A DNA stretch of 64,000 nt from contig JAAOMT010000752.1 in the NCBI GenBank assembly GCA_016748015.1, forward strand, positions 256,976 to 320,975, read 5' to 3'. Below, one piece after another: positions 12,811 to 26,291 of the stretch (position 1 is its first letter; the number at the start of each line of letters is the position of its first letter). The notes beneath the pieces were generated by a model. The model was not told the origin of the DNA, searched no databases, and worked only from the letters and a program-made list of their open reading frames with translations. This DNA is from Geosiphon pyriformis. Its lineage: Eukaryota; Glomeromycota; Glomeromycetes; Archaeosporales; Geosiphonaceae. The position numbers were made by a program, and so were the translations under genes.

Positions 12811-15337
12811 GAAAATAAAAAATTATTTTAATTATATAATAAATAGTGTGAGTATTTTAATTTTTTTAACAATTTAACAATTAAAATTTTATATTAATTT
12901 TAAGAATTTGGAGATTGTATCTTCTTAATTTAAAAAATTTTCCCTTATTGAAATTCCGAATTTTTAAATATATTTTTATTTAAGTTTATCGATAAAACAA
13001 AATTTTAAATTTTAAAATTGTGAAATTTTTTTTTATTTAAACTAAAATATATTTTTTTGAAAGTTTTTAATTAAAATTTTTTTAAGAAAAACAATAATTA
13101 TAATTTTGCAAAAATTTTTAAAATTTATAAAAAACAAAAAAAAATAATATTAAAGTTTTTTAATGATTAATTATTAGTTTTTTATTTTATTTTTATTAAA
13201 GTTTTACGAGTGCAGCCCAACCAATGTTTTTTAAATTACAATAAAACTGGTATCGTATTTATTTTTGTTTGAAGTTAAATATTATAAAAGAAACAATTAT
13301 AAAAAAAATTGTAATTAAAATAAAACTTAATTATTTATGCGCAAATTTGGCATCTTATTATTAAACATGAGTTAAATATATGACTCAAGCCTATTTAAAA
13401 TAAAAATAATTATTTAATACAAATTTTGTATTATCTTTGTATATATATATATATATATATATAAATTAATTAATTAATTATTAAAAATCTTAACAAAAAT
13501 TTGTATAAAAAATATTTTTATTTGAAATTTTTAATTATCAAAAAAATAATTGTCAGTCATAATACAAAATTATTTATAATTGTATGTAATAATTAAAATT
13601 AATACTTAAAATTTTTTATAAAAAGTTTAACCAATTTTTTGCCTAAATAAACTTATAAAGTTGTTGTATTGTTTAATTTTTTATTTTGTTATTAACGCAT
13701 TTTAAATTAACATAACAAATATATTGTAAAAATGTTTTAAACATAAATTTTTTAGGAATAATTTTAAATTTATTGTAGTTTTTAATGCTAAAATTAATTA
13801 GTAAATTTAAAAAATCTTTGTTTAAAAGACAATTTTTAATTTGATAATACAGTTGTTAAAAAAAAATTAACAAAAAAGTGTTAAAAAACATAGAAAATAT
13901 ATTATTTATGTATATTATTCATAAAATTCAAAAGTTCCAGCTCAAAAAATTTAATTCTATGTTTTATATAAAATAATCAACATTAAAAAATTAAATTTGT
14001 AATTTATATATAAAGTTTTATTATTTATTCATATATATTTTAATTCATTTGATAGTTACTATTAAAAAAATTATAGTCAACATGTTTAAAGCATGTAACA
14101 TTTTAAATTATTTGTAAAAATTCATTAACCCACTTTTTCAATTAGAAAATTCACATTTTATCGAATCATACATTAAATGTGAAAATTCTGATGATTATTA
14201 GAAAAACTAATACATTCCGTTGTTTTAATAGAATGTATGTTAAAATATTGCATATGAAAAATCTAAATTTAAAATTTCTAATAAAAACTTCTTTCATAAT
14301 ATTGGAAATTCGTATATTTTTATATGTATGCGAATTTGAGTTATATATATTTTAATCAAATGTAAAATTTAGAAATTAAAATCTAAAAAATTAGCTTAAT
14401 TGATTGCTTTTTTTAAAAAATTCGTTAGAATTTCAAATAATTAAATTATTGCATTATAAGTATTTTTTATATAATTTCTTCTCATATTTTTAAAATTTAT
14501 GTTTTTTCAATTTAAAACTTACTAACCTTTTTCATATTTGTTTTCGAATATATTGGTAAAAAAATGTTTATCCTATGATCAGTTATTTTCGATTATTTAT
14601 AGATCTGATTTCGAAAATTGATTTATATATTAATTAGTCATTTTATAAGAAATTAAATATATATATAGATATTTAATTTATACCATAAAGCTTATCTTAA
14701 TTAATATATAAAGTTTAGCTCTCGAGAATTTTGTTCATATCTTTAAAAAACATTTTAATTTGAAATTTTTATTATAAAATAAAAATTAATTTATTAAAGT
14801 TAACTCAAATTTAATAGTAAAATTTTTTAATAAAGTAAAGATTTTCATCACAATTCAACTTTCAATTTGAATCGCTTTTTAAAATAACCTTTTTTATTAT
14901 AGTTCCTTTTGAAAATAAAACATTCTTAGATATGAGGGAATACCATTTATAATAAATTGAATGTAATAAACGTTATAACTAACATAATTTAAAATGGAAT
15001 AAATAAAAAAGCTATTTAAAATATGTCCCTTATGAAAAGATTAGCCAAGTAATAAAATTAATCGCATTATAGAGTTAATGTACTTACGAATGGGAAAATA
15101 AAGATACCCGATCACGATTAGATCTATTATGCGTCATCTAATATATAATAAATAGGAAAATAACCATTTAAAATATTATAATGTAAATTACATAATTATA
15201 TTTAAACTTTTTTTCAATTTCTTACCTTTAGGGAGAAACACTAATTCTTTTAAAATAGTAATGTAAATTAAATGTATTTTTTTAATCTACTGTATAATAA
15301 TTAAATCAATAAACTAATTATGTCTAAATTAAATAAA

Positions 15338-16833
15338 CTAACCTTCAGAAAAATCAATCATTTGCAAAGTTAAAACACGACTTGTATAAACTGCTCCTTG
15401 ATGAATGCGAGTTGTTGTTGATTGAATTGTTGTCGTTGAGTCATCACTTTCTACCATTTCTTTTAAGTGTTTATCTGATTCTAGAAACTGAAGACTTACA
15501 GTTTTAGACTCTTCATATGAAAACTCCTCATCTATAAACACCTCATCTGTAAACACCTCATCTGTAGGCTTCTCATCTCTAGACTCCTTATGTGTAGACC
15601 CCTCATCTTGAGACTTCTTACTTCTAAACCAGCTATACATCTTCTCAAGTTTCGCCAACATCTTAAAAACTTCGTTGGCAGTAGGACGATTCTCAGGATT
15701 AACATCCCAACATTTTTTGATTATTTCAGCGATACAAAGTGGAATAAGGGGGGAGGTAATCTTAGGTCTTTGACCATTTAAAATAGCCATTATAAGAATA
15801 TGATCATGGTTACAATCATAAAAGGGAGGCTTTCCTGTTGCTAATTCCCATAGTAACATTCCATAACTATAAATATCACCAGCTGTTGTAAACTTTTCTT
15901 CTCTTAAAACTTCTGGTGGAATGTATGGAATCACTCCATATATCTTTTTTTCCTCTGTTGTTGTTGTTGCTTCATTTTTTACTGGTTGACATAATCCGAG
16001 GTCTCCAATATATACCTCGCCATAGTCATATTGTAGAATGTTGCCCGAGTGTAAGTCACAATGAACCATACCAGAAGAATGAATTTGTGAAAGTCCGCCA
16101 GCTATATTACGCGCGAGATTTAATTTATCAGGCCAACTCGTAGAATAAAAATTTATTGATAAAAATTTCCGCATATCTCCAAGTTTAGCAAAGGGCATGA
16201 CAAGTCCATACTCGAGTGTTTCAGCGTTTTGCGTAATTCCATACATTGAAGAGATACAAAATAAGTCTTTACCCTTGTTATTAATAAACATAGTTCTTTG
16301 AATATTTAACTATCAACGACACAGTGTAAATAAATAATAGTTAAATATGAATTTTATATAAATATAAATAATTATAGTTTGCTTACCTCTTTAAACACTT
16401 CTGAACTGTTCGTATTTATAACTTTTATTGCTACTTCCTCTGCTCCCCATCTTCTCCTTTTATATTCCATTGAACCATGTTTTATACTTTCTGGATTAAT
16501 TGATTCATCAACCCATGTTGCTCTATAAATTATACCAAACCCTCCTCTAGCAATTTCGTTGATATTCGACAAACTCTCCCATGGAATCCATTCATAATAA
16601 TTCAAATCACCATAACAGTAAATTTCATTAGGTGGAATATAGATTGGATTCTTAATTATTTCATCAACTTCTTTATTGCCGCTTGAAAAGTCGCGGTAAA
16701 ACTTTTCAAAAAATATGAACTGGCATGCAATACATTCATTCGGTCCATCTCGAATGCTCTCTTGACATTTTTCACACTCATTGCAATCATGAGATTCTGG
16801 ACGAGTTATTCTTTTAATTTCTTTTTTTTCCAT
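15338..16833 (-). CDS. TKL/RIPK-like protein kinase, copy 2 (intact)
   Basis: Exons on the minus strand are 16833-16387 and 16309-15338; the intron (16310-16386, 77 nt) has a GTAAGC donor and joins FKE to LNIQR in phase 0. The product is about 472 aa. The N-terminus has the Cys motif HDCNECEKCQ and a second pair CIAC. The kinase domain shows ARGGFGIIYRATW, EVAIKVI, HCDLHSGN, IGDLGLCQP, IPYIPPEVL and NPENRPTANEV. The Lys, catalytic Asp and metal-binding Asp are present, so activity is plausible despite Cys in place of the HRD Arg. The C-terminal part has an acidic, repeated 'DE.S/T.DE' stretch (about 15480-15610) missing from copy 1, then the YTSRVLTLQ tail. Such kinases are massively expanded in Glomeromycotina and are presumed signalling proteins; the target is unknown. 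Confidence 0.85.
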
Positions 16834-16946
16834 GGTATGAATAAGAACGGATAAAATGTAAATAGATTATTATTTGAAGAGGGTTTTTTTGAAAATGTTT
16901 ATTTGATAGTACGTTTAAAAAGTAATTTATTTAAATGCCGAGTTCT

Positions 16947-16954
16947 TATTTATA
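16947..16954 (-). promoter_or_regulatory. TATA box of kinase copy 2
   Basis: Reverse-strand TATAAATA about 115 nt upstream of the ATG at 16833, matching position and sequence of the box before copy 1. Confidence 0.55.
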
Positions 16955-17117
16955 TTGTTTCTCCGTGTTCACATAATTAAAAATCAATTTATTAATCTTA
17001 AAAAATGGGTCTTTACTATGATTCGCTATAAATCATACTGAACAAATTTAAGTAGCTAAAGTACACAAAGAAATACGCCAAACAAAGTTTCCGCATTGTC
17101 ACATTGTCTTGTTACCC

Positions 17118-20100
17118 AAATGAGTTGTATGATTTAATCATTGCTCGCATATCTTTATTAATCATTTTGCTTAACTTTACAGATCTGTGACTATATTCTA
17201 TTAATAGGTGAATAGGAACTTGATGACTTTTATGAACTTTAAATCTTTTTTTTTGATTTTAAGATAAAAGTAAAATACTTATTTAAAGTTTCGACTGAAG
17301 CATCAAATATTATTTTATCAAGTAGTGTGAGAGAAGTTATATCGTAAAAATGTCTATTATTAAAGTATAACATCAAAAATATTTTATTTTAAATGATAAA
17401 CTTTTTTAATATTTAGAAAATCTGAAGTAAAAAAACTCAAGTATTTTGCAATTTTAAAATGGTTTTCTTTAGTTGAGAATAAAATTTCTCTAAAAATATT
17501 ATATATAATTAATTGTTTATATAAGTTTTTTTAATATAATTTTTAAATAATAATATTTTAATATCTATTCCTATAAGTATTAATTAATTTTCTTAAACTT
17601 TTTTATGTTTTGATGAAATTTCTAAAAGCTTATTCAAAATACTTAGATTTTTAACAAATTTCAATTGCTCTATAAATCTAAAAGTATTTATAATATTATA
17701 TTCAATTAAAATTTATAAATTAATAGTTTTTTAATTGAAAATAAATTACTTAAAATTTAAATATATATATAAAAACAAATTTGACTTGTGTTGTTAAATT
17801 TTTAAATTGTTTGTAAAGATATGAATGTTATTGACATTTTTAAAAATAGTTTTAGATTTTTCAAGAAATATTTTAAAGATAAAATTATAATATTGCAATA
17901 AATATTACATGAATTGCAATTAATTAAATTTATTTAATTTAAATTATGATTTATATAATAATTAAAATCATACTAATTGCAATCTACTAAGATGTTATCT
18001 TGATAAAAATTAAGCAAAAACTTAAATTTTTTTTTTATAATAATTTGCCTTAAGTTGTATTATTCACAAGCTTAATGAATAAAATTTTTAGAAAAATATT
18101 TAAATACATTAGATTTTTTTTAAATAAATTTACTTTTAATTTATAATAAACTTTTAATTGTGTAGTAACTAAAAATTAAATATAAATTAAGGCTGAAACT
18201 TTAATTAAAATAAATCAAAAAAGTTTGTTATTGTGTATTTTTATGTTAAAATAGTATTTAAATTAATCTTTAATTTATATAATAATTTATAATTAAGCTA
18301 AAATAAAAATGGTTTTCAAAATTATTATATTTAAACCAAAATGATTTTTAGTTAAAATATAATTAATAAACTCGGAAATATAAATATATGATATAAATTT
18401 ATTATGTTTCTAATAAATGAGAATTGTTTAAAATAAATTATATTCATAATTTTTTAATTATACTACTGGTTTTTCTCCTAGTTTGTTTTACTCATATCAA
18501 TTATAATGTTAAATTTTATTTTAGCTGTAATCAACATTTTTCTTTCAATTTTGTATAATAACAACATAATATTTGTTATAATAACCATAGATTAATATTA
18601 AATCGTGTTAGTTAATATAGATAATTCTAACTAATTGTTACCAATTTTAAAAACAAAGCAAATTATATATTAGCATATATTTTTGTTTAATTATTTTTAT
18701 TATTATCTAAACAAAAAAGTTAGACTAATAAGATAAAAATTCATTAAATTCATTTTTACTAATACTATTAATATTATTAAAAGTTAAAAAGTTATTATTA
18801 CCTGGTTGATTAAATAGCTTTTTTTCTTGTTTAATACTATATTTAAACCAAAATTAGATCTTTTTTAATTTGTTTTCTAAACGCTGCTTGGTTTGTTAAA
18901 TTTAAATTAGTTTATAAAAACATATTAAATCGTTTGTATAAAATTTGTCTTTTAAATTTTCTTAAATATTTTTATAATATAGTTTTTTGTAATATTTTAC
19001 TTTGTATTTTTATTAATAATATTAAAAATGCTTTTAGAGTTTTTAGACTAATTATTAAGATTAAATTAAAATCTGTTAGTTTCTAATAATATGTATTTTA
19101 TGCTTGAAAAATTGTGAATATTTTTTTTAGTTTTTAAGCTTTGTTAAAAATACAGTGTTAGAATTTTTTTATTAATAAATTAAAAAAAATTATTTAAGAC
19201 CAAACTAATCAATATTTTTTATGACTATACAATCTATAAAATTAATAATATAATTGTTTAAATATATAATTAAACATGTTTTATTTTAAAGCTACTGGTT
19301 AATCTGTTGTGTCTTTTGTGTTTTTTGATATAATGCTTAATACAAAAAAAATTGCTTCTTTAAATGTTTAAGTTTAAAGCTTGGTTTTAATAATAAAAAA
19401 TATGAATTTTTTTTAAGTTAGCTTATTTGTTTCAAAAGAGATTATTTTGGAAAAAACTTATATGTATTTCTTTAAAAATATTTAAAAAATAGTAAAATAA
19501 TTAAAAATATAAATTAACTATTTCGGTTATATCAATTCTGTAAATTTATTTTAAAGATAATTTTTATTAAATTTTTTTATAAGATAATAAAACTTTTTTT
19601 ATAAATTTTATATAAAAAAAATATATAAGTTAAATGATTTAAGTTTTTTCTATTTATAATAAAAATTTTTATGATGTTTTTTATTATTTAATAAATATAG
19701 TTTTGCTTGTAAAAATTACTTTAAAACAATAAAAATAATAATTTTTTGACATTTAATAACATTAACTAATTTTTTAGTTACGATACATAAAGTTTTTAAC
19801 ATTAAATATATACAAAAAATATAAATAAAGTAAAATATCTTTAATATGTGTATTTTTATTTTTTTGTATACTTTTTTTTTTATTTAAATTAAAATTTAAT
19901 ATTTGATTTAAATAATTATAAATTTTAATGTATAAATATTGTTTAAAAAGCCAATAGTAAAAATATCATGTTTTCTTGTAAATATTTGGTTATTTAGAGA
20001 TTTAAAATTGAATTAAACATAAATTATGATAAACAATAAGTACAAAATTATTTATAATTTGTTAAATTTTTTTATTTTTGAATAAAATTAATAAATTATT

Positions 20101-22430
20101 TATAAATTTTGTTATTTATTAGAAAAACCAAAATTATTTAAAAAAAATATTGAGAAATATTTTATTCAAAAAATTTTTTATTTAATTAATTTAATATGAA
20201 AATTAAGTTGAAAAAAAAACTTTTCAAATTATTTATAAATCTTTTTTAAAAATACGCTTTTTTTTTAAATAATTCAAAAAAGTTATAATTTTATAATAGT
20301 AATTTAAGCTCTTGAAAAAAAAAATTTCTTTTGCAAAAAAACAATTCAATAAAATTAAAAATTCAATTATTTAATTATTTTAATTTTGTTTTAATTTTTA
20401 TTGAAATATTAATTTATTTCGTTATTTCCTGTGATTTAACATATAATTAATATTAATATATTTCGAATATTTACTATGGTTAGCATATATAATTAATTTG
20501 GAATTTGGAATTTTATGACTTTGAAAAAATATTAATTGTTCATTAAGATTATTAATAATAATTATATTAAATATTAAATTCAAAAATTCTACAGAGTTTT
20601 AAAATTATATTTTTAAAAAAAAGTATTCTTTTAAACTAAGATTACTCGAAAAATTTCAGCAAAAAATTTAGAAAATTAAGAATTATATCTATAGTTTTTA
20701 AGAATAAAACAATTCAAAAAATAAAAGAAAAAAATTCTTTTTTAAAAATTTTGGGTTTCTTTCCATTTTCTTTTTTTTAACCGGTAAATAAAAATAATTT
20801 CTTGGGAATCTTGATTAAACGTCATTTTAATTTCAAAGCTTTTTTCTTCACTAAAATTCACCAAATTTTTTATTATATTTAATTATAGAATATAATCATG
20901 AAATTTAGAATAGAAATGACAAATTAAAAATTTTTGGTTTTCTTTATTTGATTCAATAATTTTTTTCTAAAGACTTGGTCAAATGATTGAAAATATAGTT
21001 GAAAATAGAATGATAGATGTAAAATTTGAAAATTTTAAAAAATTCATTCACAAATTATAGAAAGCATATAAATGATAAGATTTTCACTTATAAAGATGAT
21101 TTTTTTTTTATGATTAGCTTTATTTAATGTCTCCTTTTTTCATTCATCATTTTCAAATTGATCTTTTATTTTTATTGCTGCGTTTGGATAGATCTTTGCT
21201 TGACTAATTAAACAATGAGTGTTAATCTATTGAATATTTTTAGAACGCTTGGCGCATGTCGTACAACTAAGAAATGGTTCCAATCTTTTATGGATGTGAT
21301 CAAATGGCGCCATACTTTTTAGTATTTTTCTTGTTGGGGTCAGGTCACACAGGTCTTGCATGAGAGGCAAACGCTTTGACTAAATGCACGATTTTAAACG
21401 TTTTGACTGATAGTCGATCAAAGATCTTATTTTAATTCTATTGCTTGAAAATGAAGAGAGAACAATAAATTTCATAATGTTTTCAAATAAATTTATATTA
21501 ATGTGAACGATATTGAGATATTAAAAAAAAATAAAATAAAATTTTTATTTTTATTTTTATTTTTGTATACCGTTAATGTTATTCTTAATAACAGGGCAAA
21601 ATAAACATTTTATTATTAAAAAAAAAAATTTTCCAAGATATATTGGGTTGGGATGTAGACACAATTAAAATAGGAAAAAAAGACACACCATTTCTTTCAA
21701 ATTTCTTTTTAAATCATCCCGAAGATGAGAGCTCTTTCGTTCAGTTGTATGGTATTCGTAAAAATATTAAAAATAATTTTGAAAAAAAAAAAAAAATTTC
21801 CTGTAATCATATTTTTAATAATAACAAAGATATGAAAATTCTTGGAAAAAAAAAACTTTAAATTGCATGGTTCAAAAGACTTTTGAATTATTTAAAGCCA
21901 AGAAATTTAAGAAATCAAGCCACGACTATTTCGGTTAGGCTGGTATCTAAATTTGGAGTGTGAGGCTAGTGATTAAAAAAAAATTGTTTGTTTTTTAAAA
22001 AAAAATGTGCTTAACCTAAAATCATAAATCTTCATGATCATGAACAAATTTGTGATCATGGTATGCAGCATTATAAATGTGCTTTTATTTATTTTTTCGT
22101 ATATAAAAATATATTTCTATTGTTCACTACTTTTAATATACTTTTGCATTACTGCCCTAAAAACGTTCCAAAAATAATCTTGGTCTAGTAACGTGTAAAA
22201 TATAGTGATGGCTATTTTTAGATCAAGTTCCTGAAATTTTGTTAACGATCTTAATATAGAAATAAAGATGGTTGAATGAAGATGTAACAATGAACATCTT
22301 ATTCCAAGAATAATTTTAGGGGTTATCAACAGGAATTTAAATAACATTTGATGCAAATCATTTTTTTACGCTTAAAAAAAAAAATAAAAAAGTAAATAAA
22401 TAAATAAAAACAAAATGTCAAAATTCAAAA
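17118..22430. other. AT-rich block without recognisable gene
   Basis: Between about 17.2 and 21.1 kb the sequence is extremely AT-rich with stops in all frames, probably degraded repeats. A more mixed patch at about 21180-21420 (containing GGCGCATGTCGTAC and CAGGTCACACAGG) has no long open frame. A 72-codon frame at 21643-21861 has no recognised features and is Lys/Asn-rich, as expected by chance; it was not called. Confidence 0.55.
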
Positions 22431-22438
22431 TTTTTTTA

Positions 22439-22448
22439 CTATATAAAA
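22439..22448 (+). promoter_or_regulatory. TATA box upstream of the MATA-HMG gene
   Basis: TATATAAAAA about 130 nt before the ATG at 22575, in the only GC-richer patch of this upstream region (ACCCGGTCGCC follows). Likely core promoter. Confidence 0.5.
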
Positions 22449-22574
22449 AGACCCGGTCGCCAACTTGGACTATTTTCGTTATAAAACATTTGTTCAAAAG
22501 GAAGAATTAATTAAAGATTCAAAAATTTAAAGTTATTTTCCCTTTTTTTCTTTTAAAAAAGTAGGCGAGATATA

Positions 22575-23984
22575 ATGTCAAATAGTCAAAATACTCTCGA
22601 AAAATTTAACTTTAACTACAAGAATTTCGAGGTCGAAAATATTCAACTTCAAAATATTGACATGACAACAATTGAAAATTCTACACCTTTTAGTACTTCA
22701 ATGATCAATTCCAACAATCGGGGCAAAAATTTCACTTTATCACATTTTCCTTTTATTAAAGTTCCTTTCCCAACTGATTTGATAGCTGCCGATTTAGTTG
22801 TCAAAAAAAAAGATAAAATTCCAACCCGACCACCAAATGCTTTTTTTATTTATCGTCGTGAATATGGAAAAGCTTTAAAAAACAATGGTTACAAACTTAA
22901 ACAGCGTGAAATTTCTCCAATGGCTTCTGCCGCTTGGAATCTTGAATCTAAAAGTGTTCAAAATCAATATCGTAAAATTGCGCAGGATGCAGCTGAAATT
23001 CTAGCGGAAATGAGAAGAAAAGCTGTTTCTTACACAGATCGTGATTGGAAAGTTTATATTTTACCAAAAAAAGCTTCTAATATGATTCCAATAACAGTTT
23101 CAGAATCATCTGTTTCTGAAACTCCAAAAATTTTCCAAAAAATAGCATCCAAAAATATCGTTGAAAAAAATAGTCAAACAAAAAAATTTGACATTGAAAA
23201 ATCTACTGAAACGCAAGAAACTTTCTTGAGGAGGAGGATTCCTAGTTCTCCCCCGATAACATCTTTGGAAAATCACGAACAATTGGAATTTTTCCCGCAT
23301 AATTTACTGCAATATTTTACAGTTTCCTCCCCACTTAGCAATGTCTATAGCCCTGATCTACTAGCTCACTTAATGGGATACTCGGAACAAACTACTAATT
23401 CATCGCCTAATTCGGGGTTGGAAGTATTTTCATCTCCACTTTTGAATACTGAGGCTTTCGATCCCACTTTCGCTTCATCTTTAATTACCGCTATGACTGA
23501 ACAATGTACGACACCATCTTATGAACCGTTTTCACAAATACCAGCAGCAGCAGCAGCAGCACCACCACCACCACCACCACCACCACCACCACCACCATCA
23601 TCATCATCATTTTTAATGACTGATCATCAATTACAAAATTTAAATAATTTTCAAACATCTTTCGACCAAACTTTCCAAACAAATCTATTACCTGAAACAT
23701 TTTTCAACGAAATTGAAACTGATCCAGAAAATATTTCGAATTTTACAACAGAACTGAATATGATGTATCCATCAATGGAGCAATTTCAGATTAACATTCC
23801 TTCATATCAATCACCAAATCAAGGAATTTTACAATCAGCTCAGTTAAACGATCATCATCATCATACTAGTCTCATTAACTCACAAAACATTCAATTTGAA
23901 AATCAAGATATTTCTCAAAATGTAGAAAATTATTCCTTAAATTTTAATTACGAAAATTTTTTCGAGTATTCAAACTTGGACTGA
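22575..23984 (+). CDS. MATA-type HMG-box transcription factor
   Basis: Single exon, 469 aa. Residues about 82-148 form an HMG box of the fungal mating-type (MATA_HMG) kind: RPPNAFFIYRRE, then EISPMASAAWNLES and QYRKIAQDAAEI with a basic end (EMRRKA). HMG boxes bind and bend DNA, so a nuclear transcriptional role is expected. The rest is low complexity. A run of Ala, twelve Pro and four Ser lies near residues 320-345, encoded by adjacent CAG, CCA and TCA repeats (about 23540-23612), and Asn/Gln-rich stretches and a His run follow. These are likely activation or interaction regions. MATA-HMG genes are numerous in arbuscular mycorrhizal fungi and most lie outside any mating locus; nothing beside this one (no homeodomain genes) suggests a mating-type locus. 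Confidence 0.88.
   Translation: MSNSQNTLEKFNFNYKNFEVENIQLQNIDMTTIENSTPFSTSMINSNNRGKNFTLSHFPFIKVPFPTDLIAADLVVKKKDKIPTRPPNAFFIYRREYGKALKNNGYKLKQREISPMASAAWNLESKSVQNQYRKIAQDAAEILAEMRRKAVSYTDRDWKVYILPKKASNMIPITVSESSVSETPKIFQKIASKNIVEKNSQTKKFDIEKSTETQETFLRRRIPSSPPITSLENHEQLEFFPHNLLQYFTVSSPLSNVYSPDLLAHLMGYSEQTTNSSPNSGLEVFSSPLLNTEAFDPTFASSLITAMTEQCTTPSYEPFSQIPAAAAAAPPPPPPPPPPPPSSSSFLMTDHQLQNLNNFQTSFDQTFQTNLLPETFFNEIETDPENISNFTTELNMMYPSMEQFQINIPSYQSPNQGILQSAQLNDHHHHTSLINSQNIQFENQDISQNVENYSLNFNYENFFEYSNLD
23540..23612 (+). repeat. Adjacent CAG, CCA and TCA trinucleotide repeats within the HMG gene
   Basis: Three different coding trinucleotide repeats lie head to tail, giving Ala, Pro and Ser homopolymers. 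Such tracts are length-variable in populations. Confidence 0.9.
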
Positions 23985-26254
23985 AAAAATTTTTTTATCA
24001 ATTAAAATTTAGAAACATCCCTTCATTAAAATCTCATTTTCTATTTTGTTTAGCATAAGGTTCAAAAAAAAAGATAAGATTCTTATTAAGTTATTAAAAG
24101 TAAAATTTCCATTATTATGAATTACAGAGTCAAAATAAATATGTATGTATGGTAGTGTGATCGTTTTTTTCTTTCGGTTTGTTCATAAGTGTAAAATAGT
24201 TAGGAGTTGATCTCTTTTCTTTTAAATTCTCAACACATTTAAATTTTTTGTATGATTTTTTGGTCACAATATGTAACACCTTCAAAAAGTGGATTATTAT
24301 GTGTTACTTTTTGTATATACATAAAATATTTATTAATAAAAAAAAAATTTGAAAAATTACCAAATTTAAAAATAAATTAACCACAAATTTAGTAAATTAA
24401 AATTTTCTACCAACTGATATTGACATACAATTATGAGTTACTAATTTGTAAAACATCTGGTTGAAAATAGACCAATATGTTGTATTTCCCTTTTTTTAAT
24501 GGTAATAAAAAAAAATGCGCCAAGAAAAATTTGGAATACTCGAGATTTGTTTGAATGCACAAAAAAAAAAAAAAAGAAACTTTAAACCATTGGTTAATTG
24601 GCTTAATTTGGAATTTTTGTATAGTAATTTTTTGAATTATCTTCTTAAAGTTCCCATATATCAAAATCAAAACAAGTTTATAGGTTTCATGAAAAAATTT
24701 CCTATAATATCTTTCTTTAAGTAAAATTTTAATTTAGAATTTCACCCGATAACAAAAGATAAAGGGAACTGCATCTAAATTCAAAATAGGAAATTTTTTG
24801 ACCAAAGTTGGAAAACAAAAATAACTTTGTTTTTACAAATATAACTCTCAAATTTTGGATTAATCATATGGCTTAATAAAAATCTCTTATTAAAAAAAGA
24901 TTTTGTTTTTCTTCTAGTCCCAAAAGGTCATTTTTCGTGGATTTATTAAAAAATTTTATCGACATATAATGAAGGAGTAAAAAAATTACTCTTCATACTT
25001 TTAATAGAAACTAATTTAGTTGACTCTTCCTATTGATGTGCATTGTCTTACATTTGTATTGATGTAAATTTTTGGTATCTTGTATAAGTTTGGGACAAAT
25101 TAAATTTTAAAATCGATTAGAGATTTAACTTGGTCATTAAAGGGCACAAAAAATATATGCTATAGTTCGAATAGAAAGCTTGGCATCACATGATTCCCTT
25201 TGAAATTTCTTATTTGTATCATGAATTCAAAAACTAAAATTGATAAACAAGGTCAATTTTTATATCGGACAATAAAAGGTCAGGGCACTCTACCATAAGA
25301 TCAAACAATGGCAGAGGTTTTTCAAGGAAATTATGTAAATTACGTTTCACAAGAAATTGTAAATGGTTTAGAGAGATTTTCGTTAAAATAGTGTGCGCTG
25401 ATTGTTTTGAAACTACATTTATTTGCATTTTAGATGATGCAAGCAAGTAATTAATTAAGTAATTAAGTAAATAAGTAAATACGTAAGTAAGTAAGCATTA
25501 TTTTCAAACCTAATTTTTCAAAGCAGAATTAATAATTTTTGTCACCCATTTTTGAAATTGAACCATTAACCATAAAAATAAATTTAGTTTCTAAAGAGTT
25601 TTATTTTGATTGGCTTTCAAATATTTTATTTTCAAAAAAAGATTTTAATGTGTATATTACTTTTTTTGTAAAAAATGAAATAATTCTTGAAATTTTTTTT
25701 CAAAGTTATCAAATTCCTTTGATCGATTCCCATGCCTTTTATTTCCTTAAAATCAGATATTAGCATCTGAAACTTTCTGAAAATATTATTATGCGAGAAA
25801 AAATTAATGAATTCTTTGCAGAAATAAAATCTTATTGAGTTCAAAGACAAATTTTTAAAAAAAAGCGTAAAGAAGGTATTTATCTTGATATTAACATTTA
25901 ATAACGGAATTATTAAGCTTTTGTCTATTTTTAGATTTGTAAAGAACAAACAAATAATCAAGCCGTCAAGTGTATGCAGGTTCAACCAAAGTTATGTAAG
26001 TAGACTTTCTAAGGATTAACACTTTTTTTGTTACCTTGACATTTTCAATGCCAAGTGATTTGATATTGGTGGATTAAACTTTCAGTTTATATTTTTAATT
26101 TTCAACTACATTTTGGTTACAAAGACTTAAACATCACTTTTTTTAAAATTTGTATTAGAGAAGTTTAAATTTAAATGACAAACTTAATTTACATTTAAAA
26201 TTTCTCATTCTGACAAGTTTCAATTAAATGTTCAATATTGATAATTTTAAACCA

Positions 26255-26290
<36 letters not shown>
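26255..26290. repeat. (AAT)n microsatellite
   Basis: About 12 AAT units, non-coding. Confidence 0.9.

Positions 26291-26291
<1 letters not shown>

Larger units (their letters stand above)
11641..14839. other. AT-rich spacer between the inverted kinase copies, with assembly gap
   Basis: No coding region is seen. It holds an N gap at 12060-12079 flanked by an exact direct duplicate, an ATT microsatellite (12773-12810) and an AT repeat (about 13440-13462). The true spacer length is uncertain because of the gap. Confidence 0.7.
14840..17117 (-). repeat. Right arm of large inverted duplication carrying a kinase gene
   Basis: Reverse-complement counterpart of about 9345-11640. Coding sequence and proximal promoter are well conserved; flanks contain small indels. 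The two genes point towards each other across a spacer of about 3.2 kb. Confidence 0.85.

Noticed and set aside
21643-21861. 72-codon frame as a small gene
   Set aside because: Lys/Asn-rich composition from poly-A tracts, no ATG in a convincing context and no family recognised.
22575-23984. A mating-type locus around the MATA-HMG gene
   Set aside because: No homeodomain genes or other mating-locus neighbours are visible, and HMG genes of this kind are multicopy in these fungi.
25234-25985. Short overlapping frames on both strands
   Set aside because: Composition-driven open frames without motifs, splice signals or consistent strand.
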